A DNA stretch of 64,000 bases from WRMS01 sp038562165 (GTDB lineage Bacteria > Bacillota > Peptococcia > DRI-13 > UBA5745). The notes beneath the pieces are model-generated. The model saw only the letters and a program-made list of their open reading frames with translations. It did not search any database and was not told the DNA's origin. The DNA lies in contig JBCFAO010000008.1 of assembly GCA_038562165.1 (NCBI GenBank), positions 1 through 64,000 of the forward strand. The letters are read 5' to 3'. Of the stretch, positions 41,381 to 49,633 are shown one piece after another (positions within the stretch are counted from its first letter, which is position 1; each line of letters begins with the position of its first letter). Position numbers and translations under genes: made by a program.

Positions 41381-42799
41381 CTACAATCGAAAATCTCTTT
41401 GCCCCTGTTCAATACGTAAAAGGTTATCCCGGACAATCTGTTTTACCTTATCCCTGGGTATATTACCGATTTCCGCCCCGATTAAAGCCTCGCCCAGAGC
41501 CTTCGTTGAAGCGGAGGCATAATCCGTCACATATTCCTTAAGTGTCATTAAAGCATTGGGATGGCAGCAGTTTTGCAGATTGCCGCTTTTACACAGGCTC
41601 ATAAAGCGGTCGCCGGTGCGGCCTTCCCGGTAGCAGGCCGTGCAAAAGCTGGGAATGTAGCCTAATTTCATCAGCCATTCCACAATCTCATCCAAGGTTC
41701 TCTTATCGCTGACGTCGAATTGCTCGGAGTTCTCATCTTCCGGCTGAGGCTCGTAATAGCCGCCCACACTGGTTTTGGAGCCGCCGCTAATCTGCGAAAC
41801 GCCCAAATGGAGCACTCTTTCCCGGCAGGCCTGGCTTTCTCTGGTAGAAACGATCATACCGGTATAAGGGGCGGCAATGCGGATGCAGGCAATGATCTTG
41901 GCAAAGGTATCGTCATCAATGCCGTTGTCAAAGGCTCCGGGATCGATGCCGTCAGCCTGGCGGATTCGCGGTACGCTGATGGTATGGGGCCCCACACCCT
42001 GGGCTGCCTCCAAATGCTCCGCGTGCATCAATAATGCGGCAAATTCATAGCGGTAAAGCTCTAAGCCAAAGAGCACCCCTAAACCCACATCATCGATGCC
42101 CCCTTCCATGGCCCGGTCCATGGCCTCGGTATGGTAGGCATAATTATGCTTGGGGCCCGTAGGATGGAGCTTCTCATAGCTATCTTTGTGATAGGTCTCC
42201 TGAAAAAGGATGTATGTTCCAATCTCAGCGTCCCTGAGTTTCCTGTAGTTCTCCACTGTCGTGGCCGCAATATTCACATTAACCCGGCGGATGGAGCCGT
42301 TTTTGTGCTTGACGCTGTAGATAGTCTCGATGCATTCCAGAATGTATTCGATGGGACTATGGATGGGATCTTCCCCGGACTCAATAGCCAGCCGCTTATG
42401 GCCCATATCCTGCAAAGCCCTGACCTCCCGGGCCACTTCCTCCTGGGTCAGCTTCTTTCTGGCAATATGGGTATTCTTTTGGTGATAAGGGCAGTATACA
42501 CAGCCATTTATACAATGATTTGACAGGTACAAGGGGGCAAACATCACAATGCGGTTGCCATAGTAATCCTTTTTGATCTGTTCCGCTAAAGCATAGATTT
42601 CCTTGTTCTTCTCTTCAAGAGTGCAATCCAGCAAAAGGGCGGCCTCCCGGTGGGACAGGCCCTTGCGCAGCCTGGCTTTGGCAATAATTGCGTCAATGAG
42701 CTCCCTGTTTTCCTTATTGGCCTCAGCATAAGCCAGGGTTTCCAGAACCTCCTCGTGGGCAATGAATTCTTCTGCACATAAAGACTTGGGATTGTACAT
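41381..42799 (-). CDS. hydG: [FeFe]-hydrogenase maturase HydG (radical SAM tyrosine lyase)
   Basis: 472 residues. The radical SAM motif is in SNHCINGCVYCPYHQKN (CxxxCxxC). The C-terminal auxiliary cluster region FCTACYREGRTGDRFMSLC with nearby CCHPNALMT is present. HydG cleaves tyrosine to supply CO and cyanide ligands of the H-cluster. GAAAGGAGC precedes the ATG. It lies 12 bases before hydF and 69 bases after hydE. Confidence 0.97.
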   Translation of the reverse strand: MYNPKSLCAEEFIAHEEVLETLAYAEANKENRELIDAIIAKARLRKGLSHREAALLLDCTLEEKNKEIYALAEQIKKDYYGNRIVMFAPLYLSNHCINGCVYCPYHQKNTHIARKKLTQEEVAREVRALQDMGHKRLAIESGEDPIHSPIEYILECIETIYSVKHKNGSIRRVNVNIAATTVENYRKLRDAEIGTYILFQETYHKDSYEKLHPTGPKHNYAYHTEAMDRAMEGGIDDVGLGVLFGLELYRYEFAALLMHAEHLEAAQGVGPHTISVPRIRQADGIDPGAFDNGIDDDTFAKIIACIRIAAPYTGMIVSTRESQACRERVLHLGVSQISGGSKTSVGGYYEPQPEDENSEQFDVSDKRTLDEIVEWLMKLGYIPSFCTACYREGRTGDRFMSLCKSGNLQNCCHPNALMTLKEYVTDYASASTKALGEALIGAEIGNIPRDKVKQIVRDNLLRIEQGQRDFRL

Positions 42800-42868
42800 A
42801 GCTGCTCCTTTCTTTCGGGTCAGATTTTTCTTTCCCGGCAGGTTAATCGGATTTATATCTATATGGCT

Positions 42869-43939
42869 TCAATGGCTGGCAACAGCCTCAATAGCCTTAT
42901 AGTCGCCTCTGTCCACCACCAGGCGATAACCTACAGATTCCATACGCCCGGCCAGGCAGTTGCGGCATTCTGCGGCTTCGTCCCCGGTACAAATTTTATT
43001 ATCATAGAGCATATATTTTTTACGCACATTTAGTGGTGAAAGATTTGGCATTACTACATTGCCTCCGGCCAAAACCCCTTTCTCCCGGCCTGCGGGATGG
43101 ATAGTCCCCAAAGCGGTAGTCACAGGCAGCAGCACCCCCGGCAGCATCAGCCGGATAATCCCCAGCAAAAACAAGGTAAGCTCCAGGGAGCCGGCAGGAT
43201 AAGCCGCAAAAGGCGTGGCGCTGTGGGGAATGAAAGGGCCGATACCGACCATATGGGGATCCAGCTCTTTGATAAAGAGCAGATCCGCCACCAGGCATTC
43301 ATTGGTCTGATAAGGAGATCCTACCATGAAGCCGCAGCCCACCTGATAGCCGATATCCTTCAGTTCCCGCAAGCATTGCTGACGGCGCTGCAAAGACATC
43401 TCTCCGGGATGCAGCTTGCCGTAATGGCCGCCATCAGCAGTTTCATGGCGCAGCAGGTAGCGGTCGGCCCCGGCGGCGAAATAAGCTTCATAGCTTTCGC
43501 GGTTTTTTTCGCCCAGAGAAAGAGTCACGGCACAGTCGGGATGAGCTTTTTTGATGGCCCGGACAATATCGGCAATTTTCTCATCACTATAAAAAGGGTC
43601 CTCGCCTCCCTGGAGAACAAAGGTGCGAAACCCCAGATCATAACCGGCGGCGCAGCACTCCAGAATCTGCCCTTTATCCAGCCGGTACCGCTCCGCCGCT
43701 TGATTGCTTTTGCGGATGCCGCAATAGTAGCAATCATTCTTGCAATAGCTGGTAAACTCAATCAGCCCCCGGGTATAAACCTCATCGCCATACACACGTT
43801 GCCTGACGGCCCGGGCCCGCTCAAAAAGGTATTGGGCGGTTTCCGTGCAATTGTCGGCCAGCAGGGCCAGGTACTCGCCAGAGCTTAAAGCCCCGTTGCT
43901 CTCCAGCTTGTCAATCAGAAACCTGCTCTCATTATTCAC
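42869..43939 (-). CDS. hydE: [FeFe]-hydrogenase maturase HydE (radical SAM)
   Basis: 356 residues with the motif FTSYCKNDCYYCGIRK (CxxxCxxC), then FRTFVLQGGEDPFY and GGHYGKLHPGEMSLQRR typical of HydE. Cysteines near the C-terminus (ICTGDEAAECRNCLAG) may hold the second cluster seen in some members. It processes the HydG product into the bridging-ligand precursor. Its start overlaps the TM1266-type gene stop by 4 bases (ATGA), so the two are coupled. Confidence 0.96.
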   Translation of the reverse strand: MNNESRFLIDKLESNGALSSGEYLALLADNCTETAQYLFERARAVRQRVYGDEVYTRGLIEFTSYCKNDCYYCGIRKSNQAAERYRLDKGQILECCAAGYDLGFRTFVLQGGEDPFYSDEKIADIVRAIKKAHPDCAVTLSLGEKNRESYEAYFAAGADRYLLRHETADGGHYGKLHPGEMSLQRRQQCLRELKDIGYQVGCGFMVGSPYQTNECLVADLLFIKELDPHMVGIGPFIPHSATPFAAYPAGSLELTLFLLGIIRLMLPGVLLPVTTALGTIHPAGREKGVLAGGNVVMPNLSPLNVRKKYMLYDNKICTGDEAAECRNCLAGRMESVGYRLVVDRGDYKAIEAVASH

Positions 43940-44193
43940 TGCTGACCTCCCACATTGGAATAAGCCGTCTTGGCGCTGACACCGGGCAGCTTGCCCACTT
44001 TGCCGGATAGAGCGCTGATCGTATCCTGGGGCGCATCCACGGCTACGCTGATGATAGAGACTTTTCTCTCCCGGTAGGGTATGCCCATACGGCCGATAAT
44101 GTAAGGTGAATAGGCGTGCAATATACTGTTGAGCTTCTCCACAGAATCAGGATTTTCCACGATAATGCCGATAATCGCTACTCTTGTTTCCAT
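43936..44193 (-). CDS. TM1266-family iron-only hydrogenase system regulator
   Basis: An 85-residue ACT-like/NikR-C-like small protein: METRVAIIGIIVENPDSVEK, YSPYIIGRMGIPYRERKVSI, SIISVAVDAPQDTISALSGK. Members are regularly encoded with hydrogenase maturases and are presumed regulators; the mechanism is unknown and there is no separate DNA-binding domain. ATG 44193 follows AGGAGG; the upstream in-frame extension overlaps the leader RNA and is not coding. First gene of the maturation operon. Confidence 0.9.
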   Translation of the reverse strand: METRVAIIGIIVENPDSVEKLNSILHAYSPYIIGRMGIPYRERKVSIISVAVDAPQDTISALSGKVGKLPGVSAKTAYSNVGGQQ

Positions 44194-44278
44194 GCTCCAT
44201 CCTCCTGTTTTATTTTCATTCCCGCTTTTCAGCACTGCCTCGATTTTTGTACAACCTTCATATGTACAACTTTGCAAT

Positions 44279-44410
44279 AAAAAAATGCGCTTATGAAAAG
44301 CGCATCTGTCGGTATCGATAGCTGGGCCTTTCACGCAGAACGAATCTTTGTGTCAGTAAGAAAATTTTTCACACTTTGCCGGAAGAAAGCTACTTACGGC
44401 GCAGATGCTT
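44279..44410 (-). ncRNA. structured leader RNA with terminator upstream of the hyd operon (riboswitch candidate)
   Basis: On the minus strand a ~105-nt element is closed by GCAUCUG (44408-44402) pairing with CAGAUGC (44308-44302). Inside, GUAGCU pairs with AGCUAU and GUGU with ACAC. Directly after comes an intrinsic terminator: AUGCGCUU (44305-44298), loop, AAGCGCAU (44292-44285), U-run. The terminator's 5' arm shares four bases with the closing stem's 3' arm, so the two are mutually exclusive. The first hyd gene starts 86 bases later. I could not match it to any riboswitch class I know; the ligand is unknown. A plain terminator of the upstream gene is the alternative. Confidence 0.5.
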
Positions 44411-44412
44411 AA

Positions 44413-44440
44413 ATCATATCACAGTCCATAAGAATGTCAA
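44413..44440 (-). promoter_or_regulatory. promoter of the hyd leader
   Basis: Minus strand TTGACA (44440-44435), a 16-base spacer and TATGAT (44418-44413). The -35 overlaps the stop codon of the DUF364 gene, and the predicted start lies at the first bases of the structured leader. Confidence 0.65.
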
Positions 44441-45279
44441 GACCTGCGGATAACCAGCCGCTCCGCTGATTTGCCAAAGAAATGGTAGCCTGAGCCCCCT
44501 TCGGCAATGACATTCAAAAGCTCTTCCGGCTTAGTGGCCAAGATGCCGCCCAAAAGAGTTACGCCTCTCTTGAAAAAGGCATCGGGCAGCATACTGGCCG
44601 TAGGGCCGGTAACAACGACGCGGGCGCCGGGTTTAGCCAGGGCCAATAAATCCGGCAACGTATCGTTAATAAGGGTGACACCGGTGATCACCAACAAGTC
44701 TGCTCCGGGCACCACCTCTCCGGCCCGGTCCGCCGGCAGGTAATAGGGCAGTTCATACTCTTTTAAGGTTTTGGGATCCATCTCCAGTATGTGAAAATCC
44801 GCTTTTGCCGCCCGCAGCTTTTTGATGATCGGTATTAAAGCCCCTACCACTACAGCCTTCTCACCAGCTTTAATCTCGACCTCGTCAAAGGCGTCAATCC
44901 CTGCAGCCAGCTCATAGCCGCCGTCAAAAGCATCATCAGCCCAGCAACCGGCGCTCAAGGCGTTTAAGGCCGCAATGCCCAGGGTTTTGCGGAGGATATT
45001 ATCGCAAAAGATATCTTTCAGGTATTCCGTCACCGGCCGGCCGGAAAGCCGCCCGGAAAGGGGCATGGCTTTAGCGGAACTGGGGCAGCATACCGCCTCA
45101 GGCATTTCTTTGATGGGGGTGAAGCATAAACCGCCTTGACCATTGCTAAGTATCACCCCGGAAAAAAACAAGCCTAATACGGCCCGCTCTACCGTAATGG
45201 ATTTAAGGGAATCCCCCAACCGTTCTTCAATAAGCGCAACCGTTTCCTGCAAAATAGGATTGCCTGTCCTTTGCTGCAT
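44437..45279 (-). CDS. DUF4213/DUF364 protein (putative heavy-metal chelation family)
   Basis: 280 residues. The N-terminal DUF4213 part (VALIEERLGDSLKSITVERA, CFTPIKEMPEAVCC) is followed by a DUF364 Rossmann-like domain (EKAVVVGALIPIIKKLRAA, LLVITGVTLINDTLPDLLAL, GARVVVTGPTASMLP, GGYELAAGIDAFDEVEI). The family is suggested to bind metals or act in metal-cofactor pathways; no reaction is proven. ATG 45279 follows GGGAGGC. It is placed just upstream of the hydrogenase maturation operon on the same strand but separated by that operon's promoter and terminator. Confidence 0.85.
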   Translation of the reverse strand: MQQRTGNPILQETVALIEERLGDSLKSITVERAVLGLFFSGVILSNGQGGLCFTPIKEMPEAVCCPSSAKAMPLSGRLSGRPVTEYLKDIFCDNILRKTLGIAALNALSAGCWADDAFDGGYELAAGIDAFDEVEIKAGEKAVVVGALIPIIKKLRAAKADFHILEMDPKTLKEYELPYYLPADRAGEVVPGADLLVITGVTLINDTLPDLLALAKPGARVVVTGPTASMLPDAFFKRGVTLLGGILATKPEELLNVIAEGGSGYHFFGKSAERLVIRRS

Positions 45280-45483
45280 AATCTTCTTGCCTCCCTGTTT
45301 TTGATTCCAGTCATTTGCCGCTTCGAATAATTTCAAAAAATAATTTGATAGGAATCATTATACGTATCAGGCAATCTTTCGTCAATGTTACATTAAAACC
45401 TTATTGCTTTTGACGAATGATAATGTTACTATATTTATATCAAGTTGTTTTCCAAAGCAATTTGATATAAAGCTGCCGTATGA

Positions 45484-45600
45484 TAGAATGGGTCATTCCG
45501 GCATAATGCAATAGAGCATACTCCCGATTCTCAGCACTGAAGCCTCACGGTTTCACATGCAAGGCCGGCAGGAGTATGCTCTATTTTTTGTTTGTTTTCA
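45484..45600 (+). ncRNA. possible small structured RNA with intrinsic terminator
   Basis: AGAGCATACTCC and GGAGTATGCTCT form an 11-12-bp closing stem around a ~50-base domain that contains a smaller GCCT...AGGC hairpin, followed by ATTTTTTGTTTG on the plus strand. TTGATA (45462), 16 bases and TAGAAT (45484-45489) could start a transcript of about 100 nt. Both flanking genes run on the minus strand, so this would be an independent plus-strand RNA. It could instead be a terminator whose partner gene is lost. No known class recognised. Confidence 0.4.
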
Positions 45601-45656
45601 CCTGAACCGGACAGCCTCAAGCCCTGCTCCAAAGCCTGCAAGCTCTGCTGCGGAGC

Positions 45657-46718
45657 TTATATGCCCAGCCTTTTCTTTACCTGCTCGGCGTTGCTGCTGT
45701 ATTGCAAAGCCTGCTCTGGCTCGATCAAGCCTTCCTTTACCATATTGATTAAATAGGAATCCATACTGACCATCCCCTCGGCGGCCGAGGAAAAAATCAC
45801 ACTGTCTATCTGGTGGGCTTTCGACTCCCGGATCAGGTTCCTGATGGCATTGTTGGCGATCATAATCTCAAAGGCCGGCAAAACGCCGCCTCTAAGCTTA
45901 GGCACTAGCTGCTGGGAAATCACCCCTTGCATAACCATGCCCAACTGCACTCTGATCTGCTGCTGTTGGGCCCAGGGAAAGCTGTCTACGATACGGTCGA
46001 TGGTATTGGCAGCGCCGATAGTATGGAGGGTGGAAATCACCAAATGGCCGGTCTCCGCCGCCGTAATTGCCGCTTTCATGGTTTCATAGTCTCTCATCTC
46101 ACCCAGCAGAATCACATCAGGAGCCTGGCGGAGGGCTGCCCGCAAAGCCGCCTCATAGCTTTTGGTATCGCTGCCCAATTCCCTCTGGGTGACGATGCTC
46201 TTATCGTGGCGGTGTAAAAATTCAATAGGATCCTCGATGGTGATGATGTGGCCGCTGCGCTGGCGGTTGATGGCGTCGATGAGGCAGGCTAATGTGGTGG
46301 ATTTGCCGCTGCCCGCCGGCCCGGTAACAAGCACCAGGCCTTTATTGAAATAGGAGAAATTCATAACGGCATCAGGAATATGCAATTCCCGGTAATTGGG
46401 CATTTCAAAGGCTACCACCCGAATAACGGCAGCCAGAGACCCCCTTTGCTTCAGGGCGTTAACCCGAAAACGGCAGCACTTCGGCAAAGAAAAAGAAAAA
46501 TCATCATCGCCGCTGTCCAGCAGATCCTCCATGCTGCGATTGTCCGCCATTTTGTAAATGCTTTTAATCATCTCTAAGCAAGCTTCCGGTGTCAGCTTTT
46601 GTTCATCCTGTTGCAAAATATTACCGTCTACTTTATAAGAAACCGGCAAACCGGTTATTAAAAGGATATCGGAGGCATTGTTTTGCGCCGCCTGTTCTAA
46701 TATGTTTTCGATGTCCAT
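45657..46718 (-). CDS. pilT: type IV pilus retraction ATPase PilT
   Basis: 353 residues of the secretion-ATPase superfamily: Walker A VTGPAGSGKSTTLACLID, Asp box IITIEDPIEFLH, Walker B DVILLGEMRDYETM with the PilT-type GE..D, and the His box STLHTIGAANTIDRIVDSF. The C-terminal AIRNLIRESKAHQID is the AIRNLIRE signature of PilT, which distinguishes retraction from assembly ATPases. ATG 46718 has GAGGAGGTG upstream. It is the last gene of the pilus-like operon. Confidence 0.95.
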   Translation of the reverse strand: MDIENILEQAAQNNASDILLITGLPVSYKVDGNILQQDEQKLTPEACLEMIKSIYKMADNRSMEDLLDSGDDDFSFSLPKCCRFRVNALKQRGSLAAVIRVVAFEMPNYRELHIPDAVMNFSYFNKGLVLVTGPAGSGKSTTLACLIDAINRQRSGHIITIEDPIEFLHRHDKSIVTQRELGSDTKSYEAALRAALRQAPDVILLGEMRDYETMKAAITAAETGHLVISTLHTIGAANTIDRIVDSFPWAQQQQIRVQLGMVMQGVISQQLVPKLRGGVLPAFEIMIANNAIRNLIRESKAHQIDSVIFSSAAEGMVSMDSYLINMVKEGLIEPEQALQYSSNAEQVKKRLGI

Positions 46719-46749
46719 CTGTTTCACCTCCTCTATTAAACAGTATTGA

Positions 46750-47235
46750 TCAAGGCTGCCATACCGGCAGAAAAGCGGCCTGGTCTTCATCCTGAAGAAG
46801 AGGCTCCACCTGCCATTGTCTGATTTCCCATCGCCTGGGGCTCTCCGGCGGCCCCAGATAAAGAGAAAGCCGTAAAATCTGGTTTTCCTGTACCGGTATG
46901 GCGGCAGACAGCAAAACTCTCTCTTCTGCCGCCTCCACCCTTATTTCAAGAGCAGCATCAAAAACAGTGGCTAGTTCCTGGGCCAAGGCCTCCTCTTCAG
47001 GTCTGGCGGCGCCGTCAGGCCACAATTTAATGGCCTGGCTCATTAAGGCCACTCCTTGATTATCCGCCCGGTAATAAGCCGTCACCGCCCGGGCATTCTT
47101 TTCGCTTAGCCGCCGGTCGGCCTGGGCAGAGCTTAAGGCCAATACGGCAAACATGGTCAGGCATAAAACCAGGAGAACCGTCAGAAGCGTTACGCCGCCG
47201 ATGCCATACAAAGGCCCCTGCTTTATTTTGCTCAT
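46750..47235 (-). CDS. pilus-assembly PilX/pseudopilin-like protein
   Basis: 161 residues. A short basic N-terminus (SKIKQGPLYG) precedes one hydrophobic helix (GGVTLLTVLLVLCLTMFAVLALSSAQADRR cut here to its first part, GGVTLLTVLLVLCLTMFAVL), as in PilX/GspK-type minor components that are inserted like pilins. The rest is soluble with no known catalytic motif. ATG 47235 with GAGGGGGCG upstream. It overlaps the preceding pseudopilin gene by 4 bases. Confidence 0.65.
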   Translation of the reverse strand: MSKIKQGPLYGIGGVTLLTVLLVLCLTMFAVLALSSAQADRRLSEKNARAVTAYYRADNQGVALMSQAIKLWPDGAARPEEEALAQELATVFDAALEIRVEAAEERVLLSAAIPVQENQILRLSLYLGPPESPRRWEIRQWQVEPLLQDEDQAAFLPVWQP

Positions 47236-47657
47236 GACGCCCCCTCTCCTGTCCACAAGGCGGTCTCCAGCCTGAAAATCTCTCTGGCCTCCCTATCGGA
47301 CACCAGGATTTCGGCAAACTGCAGGTCATCCTGCTGCTCCGGCGCAATACGCATAATATAAGCGGCTTCCGGAGCTGTAGTAGGCAGCCAGCCTTCGTCA
47401 TAATAAACATAGCAGACGCCGTCTTCGGCAACCCCTTCCAGGCTCAAAGCCAGGTCATCAACCCCGGGCCTGTTTTTGAATGCCTCGGCGCCGCTTTGAG
47501 CCGCAATCACCGCCTGATTTAAGCTGCCGCTTTCCTTACTCAGCCGGTAAGCCCGGACTAAAAGACCGGCGCAAACGGAAGAGCATAGGGCAAAAATCAG
47601 CAGCGCCAATAGTATTTCTGTTAAAAAAACCGCGGAGCGGGAATGCTGGCGTTTCAT
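47232..47657 (-). CDS. type IV pilin-like (PilV-type) protein
   Basis: 141 residues. A short N-terminus (MKRQHSRSAVFLTEILLALL) with the Glu at the position expected for pilin position 5 after the processing site, though the glycine before the cleavage point is not typical. One hydrophobic helix is followed by a soluble domain. The start overlaps the previous stop (TAATG). Role as minor pseudopilin is inferred from neighbours. Confidence 0.65.
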   Translation of the reverse strand: MKRQHSRSAVFLTEILLALLIFALCSSVCAGLLVRAYRLSKESGSLNQAVIAAQSGAEAFKNRPGVDDLALSLEGVAEDGVCYVYYDEGWLPTTAPEAAYIMRIAPEQQDDLQFAEILVSDREAREIFRLETALWTGEGAS

Positions 47658-48133
47658 TAATACCCGGCTTCCTTTCTCCGGCTGCGGCAGGATAGCAGCA
47701 TCCGCCTGCTGCCGCCGGAATTGAAAGCAGCTTCAATAGCCAGTAATCCCTGATCATCCATGTGAAAGTCCAAGGCAGCCAGCTTAATCAGCGGCAATCC
47801 TGCTTCCGGCCCCAATTCCGAGCCTTTTTCCACAAAAAGCTCCCGCAGGCTGCCCTCCCAATAGTACAAATAAGTGACGCAAGCTATGCCCTCAAAATCC
47901 TGATTAAGCAAAAGAGCCGGCGCTTCCGCCAGACGGCCTACTTCCACAGCGCCACCGGTATCAGCCCGCCGTATCTGATTGGCAATGTAGGAAAAGGTAG
48001 TTCGCAATTCGTCGTTTTCGGAAGCGGCAGACAAGGTTTGACGATAAACGGAGCCTCCCAAAATAACAAGCCCTATGGACAGAAAAAGGAATACCGCGCC
48101 CAATAAAAAGACGGCGGCGCTATCTGCCTGCAA
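47657..48133 (-). CDS. DUF4860-like pilus-associated protein
   Basis: 158 residues with an N-terminal hydrophobic helix (AAVFLLGAVFLFLSIGLVIL) and a soluble domain containing FSYIANQIRRAD and IACVTYLYYWEGSLRELFVE, reminiscent of DUF4860/ComGF-like minor pilins. The start is uncertain: TTG at 48133 is the first good candidate, but GGGGGAG at about 48169 hints that translation may begin a few codons upstream at a non-standard codon (frame reads KEKSRLQADSA). Confidence 0.6.
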   Translation of the reverse strand: MQADSAAVFLLGAVFLFLSIGLVILGGSVYRQTLSAASENDELRTTFSYIANQIRRADTGGAVEVGRLAEAPALLLNQDFEGIACVTYLYYWEGSLRELFVEKGSELGPEAGLPLIKLAALDFHMDDQGLLAIEAAFNSGGSRRMLLSCRSRRKEAGY

Positions 48134-48174
48134 TCTTGATTTCTCTTTGAGGATACCGATAGGCCTGCTCCCCC

Positions 48175-48495
48175 TTATCTCTCAATAGGCAACACGGTAA
48201 TATCCGGTAATAAATTGTCGGCAATAAATTGGTAATGAATAATAAAACGGCTGGTGTCCGGGCGGATACCGTAATGCTCCATCAGATAATCTATGTTTAT
48301 AGGGTAAAAGCCTTCCAAGGCATAGCACTGTACCGCCGCCCGGCGAAGGCTTTCCTCCGTCAGCCGCAAGGCCTGGCCGGCAGCCTGACTCTCGGCCCGG
48401 GCAGTCGCCCAGCCCAGAGCCAGCAGCAGCAAAACCGTCAGGCTAAAAGGCAGCAGTATGCGAATAAACTTTCGGCCCTTGGGAAGGATGAACAT
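48175..48495 (-). CDS. small pilus-operon membrane protein
   Basis: 106 residues. A basic N-terminus and one hydrophobic helix (ILLPFSLTVLLLLALGWATA) are followed by a short soluble domain (EESLRRAAVQCYALEGFYP, INIDYLMEHYGI) that recalls the tail of pilin-like or TadE-like proteins. AGAAAGGA precedes the ATG. The function is assigned only from its place between PilC-like and pseudopilin-like genes. Confidence 0.6.
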   Translation of the reverse strand: MFILPKGRKFIRILLPFSLTVLLLLALGWATARAESQAAGQALRLTEESLRRAAVQCYALEGFYPINIDYLMEHYGIRPDTSRFIIHYQFIADNLLPDITVLPIER

Positions 48496-48547
48496 GTTTT
48501 TTCCTTTCTGCTAGTGCTTTGTGTCTACTAAAAATTGTCACAGAATA

Positions 48548-49633
48548 CTAGCTGCCGATGGCGTTCATCATAGCCAGAAGAGGCAGCATCACGGAAAGCA
48601 GCAGCATTCCCACCACTAAAACCAACAAAACTACCAAAACCGGCTCGATCCTGGACATGACCTGTAACAGAAGCTCCTCCGTCTGACGGTGAAAGCGGCG
48701 GGAAAGCTCCAGCATTACGGCTTCACCGGCGCCGGCTCTAAAGCCGGCAGCCACTAGTCCAACTTCCAAGCCTTTGAATATTCCGGCATTTTCTACAGCG
48801 GCGGCAAAGGTCAGGCCCTGCTCCAAAAAGCCCAGGCATTGTTCAATCTTTTGGCGCATTGTGGCTTCATCCGCCAAAACATAGGCTTTGTCCAAAGCCT
48901 CATTTAAATTCAGACCGCTGGCCAGACTAAGAGCGAGGGCAGAAGAAAATTTTTCCCTGGCTGCCGACAAGCCTAAAGCGCCCCGAAAAAACAAGGTATC
49001 CGCTAAACGCCGCAATTTTTCCTGGCCCAACTGCCGCCGGGAATTGAAAAACAAATAAAAAGCTAAAGCCAGCAAGAGAGCGGCAAAAACAATAACCCCC
49101 CATTTGCTGAAAATACCTAACCTCATCAAAGAAACTGCCCAAGGCGAAAGGCCGGAGCCAAGCTGCTCCAAAACCTGCTGGAAGGCAGGCAAAACTTTGG
49201 CCACCAGCACAAAAGTCACAAGAGCGATAACCACTGCCAGCCAAGCGGGATAAAGCACCGCTTGACGCATACTCTGGCGCAGCTCATGCTCCTGCTGGTA
49301 GTATTGAGCTAAGGCCGTCAGCACCTGCTCCAGACGGCCGGTTTCTTCGCCGATTTGCACCATCCGCAGAGCATGCTCCGGAAAACTGCCGACAGCAGCC
49401 ATGGCTGCATATAAAGGCTGGCCCTGCTCCAGCACCTCCTTCATTGTCTGCAGCAAGCTTTTCTCCCGCTGGCTGGAAGCCTCATCTTCTAATAAGGCTA
49501 TGCCATCCACAGACAATATCCCTGATTTTAACATCAGGGATATTTGCAGGAAAAACAAAGAAAGTTCTTCGGCAGTCAGCATATTGTCATTAATCTTAGT
49601 AAACAAATTTTTGGTTGTAGCTATTGCCCTCAT
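48548..49633 (-). CDS. type II secretion/type IV pilus inner-membrane platform protein (GspF/PilC)
   Basis: 361 residues with two T2SSF domains. Domain one begins LSLFFLQISLMLKSGILSVDG and has GSFPEHALRMVQIGEETGRLE. Domain two has FSSALALSLASGLNLNEALD and AAGFRAGAGEAVMLELSRRF. Three transmembrane regions are seen (about 125-150, 175-195, 330-355). It anchors the ATPases and extracts or inserts pilins. ATG 49633 follows AAGGAG located inside the transglutaminase gene, giving a 38-base overlap; an ATG at 49582 is the alternative. Confidence 0.9.
   Translation of the reverse strand: MRAIATTKNLFTKINDNMLTAEELSLFFLQISLMLKSGILSVDGIALLEDEASSQREKSLLQTMKEVLEQGQPLYAAMAAVGSFPEHALRMVQIGEETGRLEQVLTALAQYYQQEHELRQSMRQAVLYPAWLAVVIALVTFVLVAKVLPAFQQVLEQLGSGLSPWAVSLMRLGIFSKWGVIVFAALLLALAFYLFFNSRRQLGQEKLRRLADTLFFRGALGLSAAREKFSSALALSLASGLNLNEALDKAYVLADEATMRQKIEQCLGFLEQGLTFAAAVENAGIFKGLEVGLVAAGFRAGAGEAVMLELSRRFHRQTEELLLQVMSRIEPVLVVLLVLVVGMLLLSVMLPLLAMMNAIGS

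Noticed and set aside
44302..44410. Assignment of the hyd leader to a known class (T-box, cobalamin, Moco, THF)
   Set aside because: The diagnostic sequences of these classes are absent; GATACCGA is not the T-box TGGNACCGCG motif.
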